DNA of 64,000 nt from Pseudomonas sp. G34 (GTDB lineage Bacteria; Pseudomonadota; Gammaproteobacteria; Pseudomonadales; Pseudomonadaceae), in the NCBI RefSeq assembly GCF_031119625.1, contig NZ_JAVHZV010000027.1:62001-126000 (forward strand). Direction: 5' to 3'. The notes below the pieces were generated by a model that did no database searches, was not told the origin of the DNA, and was given only the letters and a program-made list of their open reading frames with translations. Both the position numbers and the translations under genes were made by a program. Positions 8,421-21,400 of the stretch are shown piece by piece; position 1 is the first letter of the stretch; each line of letters opens with the position of its first letter.

Positions 8421-9860
8421 ATGCATGACATCCATAGCCTGATGGATCAACACGACGCCACCGGCCTGGCCGGGCTGGTCGACAAGGGCGAGATCAGCCC
8501 CGGTGAGCTGCTCGAAGCCAGCATCGCACGCCTGGAGCAGGTCGAGCCGCAGCTCAATGCGGTGGCCGAGAAACTCTACGACAGCGCCCGCCAGGCGAAA
8601 CTCGGCCACGGTCCGTTGCGCGGCGTGCCGACGCTGATCAAGGATCTGTTCGCGCCGCTCGACGGTGCGCGCATGAGCAACGGCTCGCTGGCCCTGGGCG
8701 AAGCGCGCATGGGGCTGGACGACGCCGTGGTCAGCCGCCTGCGTGAGGCCGGCTGCCAGTTCATCGGCACCACCACGGCGCCGGAATTCGGCACCTCCTA
8801 CACCACCGAGTCGACCCGCTTCGGCGCCACCCGCAACCCCTGGGACACCGCGCGTAGCGTTGGCGGCTCCAGCGGTGGCGCCGCGGCGCTGGTCGCCGCC
8901 CGCGTGGTGCCCTTCGCCCACGGTAACGACGGCGGTGGCTCGCTGCGCGTGCCGGCGTCCTGCTGCGGGGTGTTCGGCCTCAAGCCCAGCCGCGGGCGCA
9001 TGCCCAGTGGGCCGCTGACCGGTGAAGGCTGGGCCGGCATGAGCACCGCCCACGCGATCACCGTATCGGTGCGTGACAGCGCCGCACTGCTGGACATCAC
9101 CGCCGGTGCCGACCTTGGCGCGCCCTATGCGGCGCCCTGGCAGGCCGAGCCCTTCGTCGACAGCCTGCGCCGCCCACCACGGCCGCTGCGCATCGCCCTG
9201 GTCGAGCACCTGGCGCCCTGGACCACTGGCCCCGAGGCGCTGGCCGCGGTGCGCCACACCGCCAAGCTGTGCGAGTCCCTCGGCCACCATGTGCAGCCCG
9301 CCACGCTGCCGGTCGACGCCCTGGCCTTTCTCGACCAGGTATTCGACATCATCGGTGCCAGCACCAGCAGCTACGTCGCGCTGCTCGGCGAGATGCGCGG
9401 CGCACCGGTAAGCCTCGAGGAGCTGGAGCCGCGTACACGGATCATCCTGCGCGAGAAAGGTGACACCAGCGGCGTGCGTTACGCCGATGCGGTCACCAGC
9501 ATTCATATGCTGGGCCGGCGCCTGGCCGCCTTCCTCACCGACTTCGACCTGATCCTCAGCCCGACGCTGACCCGCGAACCGCCGCTGATCGGTACGCTGG
9601 ACCCATTCGACGACAGCCTCGACCTGGCGACGATGATCGACCGCTTCCACAGCTATTCGCCGTTCACCGCGCTGTTCAACGCCAGCGGCCAGCCGGCCAT
9701 GTCGGTGCCGCTGTACTGGACCGCCGGCGGCCTGCCACTGGGCTCGCACTTCGCCGCGCGCTTCGGCGAGGAAGGCACCCTGCTGGCCCTCGCCGCGCAA
9801 CTGGAACAGGCGCAGCCCTGGGCCGGGCGCGTGCCGCCGCTCAGCGCCAGCGGGCGCTGA
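8421..9860 (+). CDS. amidase, amidase-signature family
   Basis: A 479-residue cytoplasmic amidase. The catalytic triad is visible and correctly spaced: Lys74 in TLIKDLFAP, cis-Ser150 in GGSSGG, and nucleophile Ser174 in DGGGSLRVPAS. The Ser150-Ser174 distance of 24 residues is the same as in fatty-acid amide hydrolase (Ser217/Ser241). Start at ATG 8421 has AGG eight bases upstream. The family hydrolyses amides to acid and ammonia; the particular substrate cannot be read from sequence. It ends the unit with the OM channel and MFS transporter, suggesting use of an imported amide as carbon or nitrogen source. Confidence 0.9.
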   Translation: MHDIHSLMDQHDATGLAGLVDKGEISPGELLEASIARLEQVEPQLNAVAEKLYDSARQAKLGHGPLRGVPTLIKDLFAPLDGARMSNGSLALGEARMGLDDAVVSRLREAGCQFIGTTTAPEFGTSYTTESTRFGATRNPWDTARSVGGSSGGAAALVAARVVPFAHGNDGGGSLRVPASCCGVFGLKPSRGRMPSGPLTGEGWAGMSTAHAITVSVRDSAALLDITAGADLGAPYAAPWQAEPFVDSLRRPPRPLRIALVEHLAPWTTGPEALAAVRHTAKLCESLGHHVQPATLPVDALAFLDQVFDIIGASTSSYVALLGEMRGAPVSLEELEPRTRIILREKGDTSGVRYADAVTSIHMLGRRLAAFLTDFDLILSPTLTREPPLIGTLDPFDDSLDLATMIDRFHSYSPFTALFNASGQPAMSVPLYWTAGGLPLGSHFAARFGEEGTLLALAAQLEQAQPWAGRVPPLSASGR

Positions 9861-10146
9861 ACCAGGGTTGGGGTATCGGCGCCTGCCGTTACCCCAACCC
9901 CGCCCGACCAGGCAACCTGCCGAAACCGCCCCTCCCTGCCACCAAAACGCCCAATGATTGGGCGCTTGATGCCTGCCGTGCTTCATTCGGTGACACACCT
10001 GTTACGCGCGCAGCCTGGGCAAAATCCCGGCTTTTTCTGCTAACTCTCTGTTATCTCTCCCGATTCCCACCTCTGGCGAAAACTGGCCCGGCTATTGCTA
10101 TATTGGCTAAACGGATAATTGGATACATTTATTCAGGATTGCCAGC

Positions 10147-10815
10147 ATGCTTACCGCTCCGCTCTACGCCCAGCGCCAACCCGTGACCGCCGAAGAAGAG
10201 GCCTACAACTTCCTGCTCGCGGCAATCTGTGCCGGCCGTTACCGCAAGGGCGACCGCCTGGTGGCCGAGGACATCGCCGCCGAGATCGGCACCAGCCGCA
10301 TGCCGGTGCGCGAAGCCTTCCGCCGCCTCGATGCCCAGGGCCTGGTCACCCTGCGCCCCAATCGCGGTGCGGTGGTCAGCGGCCTGGACATCGAGGAGAT
10401 GCGCGAGGTGTTCGAGATGCGCAGCGCCCTCGAGGGCCTGGCGATCCGCGTGGCGGTGGGCAAGATCACCGAGCGCCACCTGACCCTGCTGGAGCGGCTG
10501 CTCGACGACATGGACGAATGCCGCAACGACACCGCCCAGTGGGTGGTGCGCCACCGCATCTTCCACGAATACCTGTGCAGCATCAGCGAGCGCCCGCGGC
10601 TGATGAAGCAGATCGTCGCACTCTACTCGCTGATCGAGGCGCCGATGCGCCTGTGGCTCGAACATGGCGAGAAGCCGCTCAGTGGCCGCGAGGAGCACGC
10701 GCAGATTCTCGCAGCCCTGCGCACCCGTGACGCCGACCTGGCCGAGCGGGTGCTCCGCGAACATATCGAGGGCACCCTGCCGGCCCTGACGCTGTTCCTG
10801 CAAAGCGAACAATAA
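10147..10815 (+). CDS. GntR-family regulator, FadR subfamily (FCD domain)
   Basis: A 222-residue regulator. The N-terminal winged helix includes the typical FadR-group recognition stretch AAEIGTSRMPVREAFRRLDAQGLV. The C-terminal all-helical FCD ligand domain has the conserved EMRSALEGLA and metal-site residues. It begins the second half of the accessory block and reads into a polar amino acid ABC importer and a GGT-like hydrolase, which it most likely regulates. The 286-base stretch before it contains no gene; bases 10110-10126 contain repeated GGATAATTGGATA, a possible operator, but this is only a candidate. Confidence 0.9.
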   Translation: MLTAPLYAQRQPVTAEEEAYNFLLAAICAGRYRKGDRLVAEDIAAEIGTSRMPVREAFRRLDAQGLVTLRPNRGAVVSGLDIEEMREVFEMRSALEGLAIRVAVGKITERHLTLLERLLDDMDECRNDTAQWVVRHRIFHEYLCSISERPRLMKQIVALYSLIEAPMRLWLEHGEKPLSGREEHAQILAALRTRDADLAERVLREHIEGTLPALTLFLQSEQ

Positions 10816-10893
10816 CAAGCGGACGACCGCCGACGGTCGCCTCCCTTCCCACTTCACTGCTGCCCTTTCGATCACAGCAAACGGAGTACCACC

Positions 10894-11700
10894 ATGCGCC
10901 TTTCATGCTCTCTCGCCGCCGTCGTATCCCTGGGCCTGGCCGCCTCGCTGGCCTCGGCCGCACCCGCCGTGCCGGATCGCCTCAAGGACGTCAGCAAGCT
11001 GACCTATTGCTCGGGCATGGACTCGCCGCCGCTGGTGTCCTTCGACGCGGCGCAAAAGCCCACCGGCCTGGCCATCGACCTGGGCATGGAGATCGCCAAG
11101 CGCCTGGGCGACAAGCAGGTGTCCTGGCGCGTCACGCCGTTCTCCGGGCTGGTGCCGGCGCTGCTGGCCAGCCAGTGCGACCTGATCGTCGACCAACTGT
11201 TCGACAAGCCGGAGCGCCGCGAGGTGATCGACATTGTCAACTACATGTACTCCAGCCAGTCGGTGGTGGTGCCCAAGGGCAACCCGAAGAACATCCAGGC
11301 GCTCGATGACCTGTCCGGGCACAAGATCGCCGTGCTCAACGGCTCGACCATCAAGACCCTGCTCGACGCCGAGAACGACAAGCTGGCCAAGGCCGGCAAG
11401 GCGCCGATGAAGCTGGTGGTCTACAACACCGACACCGACGCCTTCCAGGCGCTGCGCATCAGCCAGGTCGACGCCTACGGCACCACCGTGGAAACCGCCG
11501 GCTACTACGCAGCGATGGCACCCGATCTGTTCCAGGAAGGCGTGCCGGCGTTCGGCCGCATCCTCACCGGCATCGGCGTGCGCAAGGATGACCAGCAGCT
11601 GTCCGCCGCCGTACAGCAGGTGATCGACGACATGCGCGCCGACGGCAGCTACGCCGCGTTGCTCGCCAAATGGCACGTCGCCAGTGACAAGCTGGACTGA
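10894..11700 (+). CDS. polar amino acid ABC transporter, periplasmic binding protein
   Basis: A 268-residue solute-binding protein of the SBP_bac_3 family. It has a signal peptide ending near ASLASAAPA. The conserved SGMDSPPLVSFDAAQKPTG opening, GLVPALLASQCDLIV block, and AVLNGSTIKTLL segment fit binding proteins for amino acids or small peptides. CGGAG lies eight bases upstream. It is followed 11 bases later by the permease gene. Ligand identity is unknown; the GGT-like gene in the same operon points toward a gamma-glutamyl compound or other N-acylated amino acid. Confidence 0.9.
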   Translation: MRLSCSLAAVVSLGLAASLASAAPAVPDRLKDVSKLTYCSGMDSPPLVSFDAAQKPTGLAIDLGMEIAKRLGDKQVSWRVTPFSGLVPALLASQCDLIVDQLFDKPERREVIDIVNYMYSSQSVVVPKGNPKNIQALDDLSGHKIAVLNGSTIKTLLDAENDKLAKAGKAPMKLVVYNTDTDAFQALRISQVDAYGTTVETAGYYAAMAPDLFQEGVPAFGRILTGIGVRKDDQQLSAAVQQVIDDMRADGSYAALLAKWHVASDKLD

Positions 11701-11711
11701 GGGCCACCTAG

Positions 11712-12482
11712 ATGAATTTCAATTGGGACATCTTCTGGCAGTACCTGCTGCAGCCCAGCGACGTGTACCTGCGTGCGCTGTGGCTGACCTGCGTGATCGC
11801 CGTGCTGTCCATGGCCCTGGGTTGCGTGCTGGGCCTGGTGGCGGCGCTGATGCGCCTGTCGAGCAACCCGCTGGTGCAGGCGCCGGTACGCTTCTACGTG
11901 TGGCTGATGCGCGGCACGCCGCTGCTGGTGCAGATCGTATTCCTGTACACCGCGCTGGCCGCCGGCGGCATCTTCCGCTTCGAGGACCTGGACCTGGGCT
12001 GGGTGGTGATACCGGGCAACCTGCAGGCGGCGATCATCGCCCTGGGCCTCAATGAAGGCGCCTACATGGCGGAGATCATGCGCGCCGGCATCGCCGCGGT
12101 GGACAAGGGCCAGTACGAGGCCGGCCGCTCCCTGGGCATGACCTTCGGCAAGCTGATGCGCCGTATCGTGCTGCCCCAGGCGTTCCGGATCATCGTGCCG
12201 CCGCTGGGCAACGAGTTCAACGTGATGCTCAAGAACACCACCCTGGTCAGCGTGATCGGTGTGCAGGAGCTGCTGCTCAGCACCCAGATGATCACCTCGG
12301 CGACCTTCCGGGTGTTCGAGCTGTACCTGGTGGTGGCCATCTACTTCCTGCTGCTGACCACTCTCTGGGGCTTCTTCCAGAGCTGGCTGGAGCGCCGCTT
12401 CGGGCAGTCCGACCGGCGCCCCGCCACGGCGTCCAGGCGCTTGTTCGGCAGCTACACGGCAAAACTGTTGAGGGGGCGTTGA
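11712..12482 (+). CDS. polar amino acid ABC transporter, permease
   Basis: A 256-residue inner-membrane permease of the HisMQ/GlnP group with about five membrane segments. The coupling-helix EAA motif is seen as EAGRSLGMTFGKLMRRIVLPQA. A single permease gene serves the complex, so it likely forms a homodimer. It is one base from the ATPase gene, consistent with translational coupling. Confidence 0.92.
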   Translation: MNFNWDIFWQYLLQPSDVYLRALWLTCVIAVLSMALGCVLGLVAALMRLSSNPLVQAPVRFYVWLMRGTPLLVQIVFLYTALAAGGIFRFEDLDLGWVVIPGNLQAAIIALGLNEGAYMAEIMRAGIAAVDKGQYEAGRSLGMTFGKLMRRIVLPQAFRIIVPPLGNEFNVMLKNTTLVSVIGVQELLLSTQMITSATFRVFELYLVVAIYFLLLTTLWGFFQSWLERRFGQSDRRPATASRRLFGSYTAKLLRGR

Positions 12483-12483
12483 G

Positions 12484-14885
<2,402 letters not shown>

Positions 14886-14917
14886 GGCCTTTTTGGCAGC
14901 CAAGTGGCGGGAGCGGT

Positions 14918-15023
14918 CGTAGGGTGGATGACGCTTTTTTCATCCACCATTGCGGTTGCGGAGCGGTGGACGGGTCGGGCCGCGTAGGTCGGGCCGCCTA
15001 GGTGGAGCGTCGTCTACCCTACG
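14918..15023. repeat. dispersed repeat A, copy 1
   Basis: Begins CGTAGGGTGGATGACGC and ends GCGTCGTCTACCCTACG, so the two ends are inverted copies with two differences. Inside is a second inverted pair, TCCACC and GGTGGA, around ATTGCGGTTGCGGAGC. This copy is longer than others because of an internal duplication of GTCGGGCCGCGTAGGT-like sequence. Confidence 0.75.
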
Positions 15024-15031
15024 AACTATCC

Positions 15032-15081
15032 CGTGGGAACGGGCCATGCCCGTGATTTTTCGCGGGCATGGCCCGCTCCCA
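15032..15081. repeat. REP palindrome (GTGGGAGCGGGCCATGCCCG type)
   Basis: Arms GTGGGAACGGGCCATGCCCG and CGGGCATGGCCCGCTCCCAC are inverted repeats with one difference, separated by a short TGATTTTTCG loop. This is the double-arm form of a Pseudomonas REP sequence. Confidence 0.75.
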
Positions 15082-15140
15082 CAGGTACTGCAACGATGGC
15101 CGCTTTTGCCTTGCAGCAGCCTCTTACGATGGCTCCCACG

Positions 15141-15230
15141 GTAGGGTGGATGACGTTTTTTCATCCACCATTGCGGTTGCGGAGCGGTGGACCGGTCGGG
15201 CCGCGTAGGTGAAGCGTCGTCCGCCCTACG
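15141..15230. repeat. dispersed repeat A, copy 2
   Basis: Begins GTAGGGTGGATGACG and ends CGTCGTCCGCCCTACG. It is 90 bases, lacking the internal duplication of copy 1. Inner pair TCCACC/GGTGGA retained. Confidence 0.75.
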
Positions 15231-15237
15231 AACTATC

Positions 15238-15287
15238 CGTGGGAGCGGGCCATGCCCGTGATTTCGCGGGCATGGCCCGCTCCCACA
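15238..15287. repeat. REP palindrome, second copy
   Basis: Arms GTGGGAGCGGGCCATGCCCG and CGGGCATGGCCCGCTCCCAC match perfectly as an inverted repeat around TGATTTCG. It is the best-preserved REP in the window. Confidence 0.78.
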
Positions 15288-15489
15288 GGTACTGCATCGA
15301 TGGCCGCTTTACGATGGCTCCCACGCTCCAGCGTGGTAGCTCAGGCCAAGGCGTTCTGCGCCTGCTCCGGCTGCGCGCGGCCTGCAACAGCGCACGCAGA
15401 GCGTCCTCGGCGGCATTCCCACGCGGACGGTTCGACGACTCGACGTGAGGAACGATCAATGAGGGCCGTGCGTGAAACGTCGACAGCCC

Positions 15490-16998
15490 CTAGTGGGCGC
15501 TTTGCCCGCGATACCCCTTGAACAACCTGAACACCACCAGCGCCAGCACGCCGATCACCACCGCCGAGGTGCTGAGCAGCACCGAGTGGGTGCTGGAGAA
15601 TGCCGCCTTGGCTGCCTCGATCAGGGCACCGGCCTGTTCGGCCGGCAACTCGGCAGCCACCAGGTAACTGTCGCCGATCGAGCGCGCCGCGCGCTCGGCC
15701 AGCGGCGTCGCCAACACGCCAGGCAAGGCGATGGTGTGGCCGTACACGCTGGACATGAACACGCCAAAGAAGGTGATCCCCAACCCGGTGCCCAGCTCGT
15801 AGGCAGTGGCCTCCAGGGCGCCCGCCGCGCCGCCCTTGCTGGCCTCCACCGCGCCCATGATGGCGATCGACGAAGCCGTCAGGCCGATGCTCAGCGCCAG
15901 CCCCAGTACGGCGAGCACGGCCGGCACGCTCAGGCCCGGCGCATGCAGGTCGGCGAAGGCCACGAACCCCAGGGCGCCAGCAGAAACCAGCAGCGACAGG
16001 CTAGCCACCCAGCGCAGGCCGAAGCGGTTGGACAGGTAGCCGGCCAGGGGCCCGCCGACCGCCGCCGCGGCCATGATCGGAATCATGAAGATGCCGGCCT
16101 GCAGTGGCGACTTGTCGAGTACGTACTGCAGCTCCATCGCCAGGGTCAGCTCCACCCCGGCCAGGGCGCCGATGGCGACCACCGCCATGATCAACCCGGC
16201 CAGCAACACCGGGCGGCCGAACAGCGACAGGTCGAGCATCGGCGCGGTCGAGCGCAACTGCAGGCGGGCGAACAGGGTCAGCAAGGCCAGGCCCGCGAGC
16301 AGCACCAGCAGGGCGACCGGTAGCGACTGGGTGCCGCCGACACCGGCCTTGATGGCGTAGACCACGCTGATGATGCCGGCGATCAGGATCAGCGCTTGGC
16401 CGATGGCCCACTTGCCCGGCGTGGTGACTTCGACGCGTGGCAAGAGCAGGAAGGCGACCGGGATCACCACCGCCATCACCGGCACGTTGATCAGAAACAC
16501 CGAGCCCCACCAGAAATGCTCGAGCAGCGCCCCGCCGATCAGCGGCCCCACCGCCGCGCCGGCGGCGCCCACGGTGCCCCACAGGCCGAGCGCCATGGCC
16601 CGCTCGCGCTCATCCTCGAAGGTGCGGCGGATGATACCCAGCACGCACGGCATGATCATCGCCCCCCCCAGGGCCAGTAGCACCCGGGCGCCGATCAGCA
16701 GCGCTGGCGTCGGCGCGAACGCAGCCAGCAGCGAGGCCAGCCCGAACACGCCGAGGCCACAGAGCAGGATGCGCCGGTTGCCCACCCGGTCCGCCAGGGT
16801 GCCCATGGGCACCAGCAAGCCGGCCATCAGCAGCGGGTAGATATCGATGATCCAGAGGATTTCGGTGCTGGTGGCGCCGAGCGCCTGGGTCAGCGTCGGC
16901 ACCGCGATATGCAGGATGGTCATGTCGATGACGATGGGCAGGAAGGCCAGCATCACCGCGACGAGGATCAACCAGCGGGTAGGTACGGCACGCAGCAT
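15490..16998 (-). CDS. MFS multidrug exporter, DHA2 family (14 TM, SmvA/QacA type)
   Basis: A 502-residue protein with about 14 hydrophobic segments. Diagnostic stretches are DMTILHIAVPTLTQALGA in TM1, LADRVGNRRILL between TM2 and TM3, and GGAAGALEATAYELGTGLG late in the protein. These place it with the SmvA/QacA exporters of cationic antiseptics and dyes. The start at 16998 lies two bases after the outer-membrane factor's stop, so it is the fourth gene of the RND operon; the frame stays open upstream but inside the previous gene. Co-operonic placement of a single-component exporter with a tripartite pump is unusual. Confidence 0.88.
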   Translation of the reverse strand: MLRAVPTRWLILVAVMLAFLPIVIDMTILHIAVPTLTQALGATSTEILWIIDIYPLLMAGLLVPMGTLADRVGNRRILLCGLGVFGLASLLAAFAPTPALLIGARVLLALGGAMIMPCVLGIIRRTFEDERERAMALGLWGTVGAAGAAVGPLIGGALLEHFWWGSVFLINVPVMAVVIPVAFLLLPRVEVTTPGKWAIGQALILIAGIISVVYAIKAGVGGTQSLPVALLVLLAGLALLTLFARLQLRSTAPMLDLSLFGRPVLLAGLIMAVVAIGALAGVELTLAMELQYVLDKSPLQAGIFMIPIMAAAAVGGPLAGYLSNRFGLRWVASLSLLVSAGALGFVAFADLHAPGLSVPAVLAVLGLALSIGLTASSIAIMGAVEASKGGAAGALEATAYELGTGLGITFFGVFMSSVYGHTIALPGVLATPLAERAARSIGDSYLVAAELPAEQAGALIEAAKAAFSSTHSVLLSTSAVVIGVLALVVFRLFKGYRGQSAH

Positions 16999-17000
16999 GA

Positions 17001-18461
17001 CTAGGGTTCTCGATGATCTGGGTCGGCAGCGCTGCTGCGCGCCGCGGTGATGATAGTGCGTTCGCGCAGGCCACCGCCGAGCGCCTTGTAAAGTGCCACG
17101 CTGTTGACGACCGCTTCGCGGCGCAGTTCCAGCAATGTCTGCTGCGCTGCGTACAGCTGGCGCTGAGCATCCAGCAGTTCCAGGCGACCGTCGAGCCCGG
17201 CCCCATAGCGCAGCCCGGACAGCGCCACGCGCCGCTGGGCACTGGCCACCACGCGGATTTGCGCCTCGAGCTGGCTGTCCAGGGTGGCCATGCCGGCCAG
17301 GGCATCGGCCACTTCGCGGAAAGCGACCTGGATGGCGCGCTCGTACTGAGCCACCGCCTCGGACTTGCGCACCCTGGCCAGGCGCAGTTCGGCACGCAGT
17401 CGCCCGGCCTGGAACAACGGCTGCGAGATCTGCGGTGCGAAGCGCCACACCTGGCGGCTGGGGTCGAACAGGCTGCCCAGCGAGGTGCTGGCATACCCGA
17501 ACGAGGCGGTCAGTGATACTTGCGGGAAGAACGCCGCCCGCGCTGCGCCGATATCGGCATTGGCCGCACTGAGGGCCTGTTCGGCCTGGCGAATGTCCGG
17601 GCGCAGCAGCAGCATGTCCGACTGCAGGCCGGCCGGCACAGGCGCCACCAGCGGTTGCAGCGCGAGCACCCGCGGCGCCGGCAGGTCAGCCGGCAATTGC
17701 TCACCGACCAGCAACTGCAGCGCGTTGCCAGCCTGGGCGAACGCCCGCTGACGGGCCTGCAGGTCGGCTTCGGCGCTGGCCACCTGGCCCTCGGCCTGGG
17801 CGACATCCAGGCCGCCGTTCTGCTTGGCGTCCTGCAGCAGGCGCGCGAGCTTCAGCGACTGCTGCCAGTCCTTGAGGGTGCGCTGGGCCAGCTGGCGTTG
17901 TTCGTCGGCCAGCTGGCGGGCGAAGTAGGCGTCGGCCACCGCCGCGATCAGGCTGATCTGCGCTGCATCGCGGCCCTGCTCGCTGGCCAGGTAGCGGGCC
18001 AAGGCGGCATCGGACAGCGAGCGCACACGGCCGAACAAATCCAGCTCGAAGGCGCTGGTGCCGACGTTCACCGCCACCTGGTTGCTCACCTCACGGCGCG
18101 ATTCACCACCATTGCCCTGGGCCAGGGCGCGCTCGCGGGTGTGGCTGGCATCCAGCGACACCGACGGCAGGCGCGTGGACTGCTGGATATTGAACATCGA
18201 GCGCGCCGCCTCGACGTTCAACGCGGCCAGGCGCAGGTCGCGGTTGTGCGCCAGGGCCAACTCGATCAGGCGCTGCAACTGGGGGTCGGCGAACATCGTG
18301 CGCCAGCCCATTTCGCTGGCCGGCACGGCGTCGCCCTGCGCGGCAGCGGCCTCGGGGAAGCTGGCCGGCACCGGTGGCGCCGGGCGCTCCAGCCTGGGCG
18401 CCATTGAACAGGCCGACAGCAGGCCGACCAGGGCGATTACCACGAACGAGCGCATGATCAT
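17001..18461 (-). CDS. RND efflux outer-membrane factor (OprM/NodT lipoprotein)
   Basis: A 486-residue TolC-type channel. The lipoprotein signal has lipobox LLSAC with the acylated Cys at residue 18, followed by SMAPRLERP. Two repeated OEP domains show the family's alternating long helices. The start ATG at 18461 overlaps the RND gene stop (ATGA) and has GAGGAGAA upstream; an in-frame second ATG is two codons later. It completes the tripartite pump encoded with the two upstream genes. Confidence 0.92.
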   Translation of the reverse strand: MIMRSFVVIALVGLLSACSMAPRLERPAPPVPASFPEAAAAQGDAVPASEMGWRTMFADPQLQRLIELALAHNRDLRLAALNVEAARSMFNIQQSTRLPSVSLDASHTRERALAQGNGGESRREVSNQVAVNVGTSAFELDLFGRVRSLSDAALARYLASEQGRDAAQISLIAAVADAYFARQLADEQRQLAQRTLKDWQQSLKLARLLQDAKQNGGLDVAQAEGQVASAEADLQARQRAFAQAGNALQLLVGEQLPADLPAPRVLALQPLVAPVPAGLQSDMLLLRPDIRQAEQALSAANADIGAARAAFFPQVSLTASFGYASTSLGSLFDPSRQVWRFAPQISQPLFQAGRLRAELRLARVRKSEAVAQYERAIQVAFREVADALAGMATLDSQLEAQIRVVASAQRRVALSGLRYGAGLDGRLELLDAQRQLYAAQQTLLELRREAVVNSVALYKALGGGLRERTIITAARSSAADPDHREP

Positions 18462-21400
18462 TTCTCCTCACCAAGCGGCGCCGAGCCAGGGCTGCGCCGT
18501 GCGCGCCAACCCTGGAAGCGCTCCTGCAGCCCCATCACCAACACGAAGAACGACGGCACGAAGAACACCGCCAACAGGGTGCCGCTGAGCATGCCGCCAA
18601 ATACGCCGGTGCCGATGGCGTGCTGGGTTTCGGCGCTGGCACCGGAGGCGAGCATCAACGGCACCACGCCCAGGGTGAAGGCCAGGGAAGTCATCAGGAT
18701 CGGCCGCAGGCGCAGGCGTGCGGCGGTCACCGCAGCGTCCACCAGTGAGCGACCTTCGGCGTGCAGCTGGCGGGCGAACTCGACGATCAGGATGGCGTTC
18801 TTCGCCGACAGGCCGATGATGGTGATCATCCCCACCTTGAAGAACACATCGTTGGGCAAGCCGCGCAGCATCACCGCAGCCACCGCACCGAGCAGGCCGA
18901 GCGGCACCACCAGCATCACCGACAGCGGGATCGACCAGCTCTCGTACAGCGCCGCCAGCACCAGGAACACCACCAGTGCCGACAGCGCCATCAGCATCGG
19001 CGCCTGGGCAGCCGACTGACGCTCCTGCAGCGATTGCCCGGTCCAGGCGACGGCGTAGCCCTGGGGCAATTCGGTGACCAGACGCTCCATCTCGGCCATC
19101 GCCGCGCCGCTGGAAACGCCAGCCGCCGCGCCACCGGAAATGCGCACCGCCGGGAAGCCCTGGAAGCGCATCATCTGCTGCGGCGACTCGCTCCACAGCG
19201 GGGTCACCACTTCGCCCAGTGGCACCATGCCGCCGCTGGCATTGCGCACCCGCAGGTTGAGTACGTCGTCGAGCTGCATGCGCGCCGGCGCATCGGCCTG
19301 CAGAATCACCTGCTGCATGCGCCCGGCATTCGGGAAGTCGTTGACGTACAGCGACCCCATGGCCGCCGACAGCGTGCTGCTCACCGCCGTGAACGACAGG
19401 CCCATGGCCTCGGCCTTGGGCCGGTTGATGTTGAGGCGAATGCTCTCACCCGGCGGCAGGCCGTCGGGATAAACGTCGCTGACGACCTTGCTCTGCCCGG
19501 CCAGTTCCAGCAGCTGCGCCTGGGCCTTGAGCAGTTCGGCTTCGCCGCGGTTGCCGCGATCCTGCAGGAACAGGGTGAAGCCCGACGAGGTACCCAGCTC
19601 GTCGATGGCCGGCGGCATCAGGCTCATCACCGTGCCTTCGACGTTGTCGGCCATGGCCGCCTGGGCCAGCGCCGCTTCCTCGGCAGCGGTGGCGCCGTTG
19701 CGCTGTTTCCAGTCCTTGAGCATGGTGAAGGCCATCGCCGCGTTGGTGCCGGAGCCCGAGAAGCTGAAGCCCTGCACCACCAGGTTGGCATCCAGCGCCG
19801 GGCGCGAGGCCACGTGGGCCTCGAAGCGCTTGACCACATCCAGGGTGCGCTCGCTGGTGGCGCCGGTCGGCAACTGAATGGAGGTCATGAAATAGCCCTG
19901 ATCCTCCTCCGGCAGGAACGATGACGGCAGCTGCTGCCCGGCGATGACCAGCACGCCGCAGAGCAGCACGAATACCGCCATCATCCGCCCACTGCGCCCG
20001 ACCAAGCGGGTGATGCGCCCGGTGTAGCGCTCGGTCAGGCGCTCGAAGCCGCGGTTGAAGGCGCCGAAGAATCCGCGCTTCTGATGGTGCTCAGCACTCA
20101 CCGGGCGCAGCAGCGTGGCGCACAGCGCGGGCGTCAGGGTCAGCGCCAGAAAGGCCGAGAACAGGATCGACACCGCCATCGACAGGGTGAACTGCTGGTA
20201 GATCACCCCCACCGAACCGCTGGCGAAGGCCATGGGAATGAACACCGCGGTGAGCACCAGGGTGATGCCGATCACCGCACCGGTGATCTCCTTCATCGCC
20301 TGCAGGGTCGCCTCGCGCGGCGACAGGCCACGGGTGGCCATCAGCCGCTCGACGTTCTCGACCACCACGATGGCATCGTCGACGATGATGCCGATGGCCA
20401 GCACCATGCCGAACATGGTCAGCGAGTTGATCGAGAAGCCGGCCAGCAGCATCACCGCAAAGGTGCCGAGCAGCGCGATGGGCGCGACGATGGCCGGGAT
20501 CAGTGTGTAGCGCATGTTCTGCAGGAACAGGAACATCACCAGGAACACCAGCACCATGGCCTCGAGCAGGGTGTAGATCACCTTCTCGATGGACACCTTG
20601 ACGAACGGCGCGGTATCGAAGGGCACCGAATAATTCATGCCCGCGGGCATGCTCGACGCCAACTCGGACAGCCGGTCACGTATCGCCTGGGCCGTGCGCA
20701 CGGCGTTGGCACCCGGTGACAGCTGGATCGCCGCGCTGGTCGCCGACACGCCGTTCTCGCGGTTGGAAAACCCATAGGACTGCGCGCCCAGCTCGACCCG
20801 GGCGACGTCACCGATGGTCACCCGCGAGCCATCGGCGGTCGCGCGCAACACCACGGCGGCGAACTGCTCGGGGGTTTCCAGCTGGCCTTCGACGGTCAGC
20901 GGCACGGTCAGCCGTTGCCCCGGCAATGCCGGCTCGTCACCGACCCGACCGGGGGCGATCTGCGCGTTCTGCCCCTCGATGGCCTGGGCCAGGTCGGTCA
21001 TGGTCAGGCCAAAGGCGGTCAGCTTGTTGGGGTCGACCCAGATGCGCAGCGCCTGCTCGGCGCCGAACAGTTGCACGCGTCCGACCCCCTCGATGCGGCG
21101 CAGCTCCGGGACGATATTGCGCGCCAGGTAGTCGCCCAGCAGCACCTCGTCGAACTGGCCATCCGGGGAGGTCATGCCGATCATCAGCAGAAAACCCGAG
21201 GCCGCGGATTCCACCTGCAGGCCGCTCTGGCGTACCACCTGGGGCAGGCGCGGCTCGACCGCCTTGATGCGGTTCTGCACGTCCACCTGGGCCAGCTCGG
21301 GATCGGTGCCCGGTTTGAAGGTGGCGGTGATCTGCGCGGTACCGGAGGTGTCCACCGAGGACTCGAAGTACAACAGGTTCTTGACCCCGGACAGCTCGCG

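Larger units (their letters stand above)
14886..15489. repeat. gene-free 600-bp region: two tandem units of repeat A plus REP
   Basis: No coding region is supported here. The stretch holds two successive composite units. Unit 1 is repeat A at 14918-15023 followed by a REP palindrome at 15032-15081; unit 2 is repeat A at 15141-15230 followed by a REP at 15238-15287. Both units are followed by similar words (GTACTGCA.CGATGGCCGCTTT), so the whole about 220-base unit looks duplicated, with the second copy somewhat shorter. The remainder (15320-15489) shows no clear feature. Confidence 0.75.

Noticed and set aside
8397..9998. 533-residue open frame opposite the amidase
   Set aside because: Shadow frame with low-complexity composition; the amidase triad is on the other strand.
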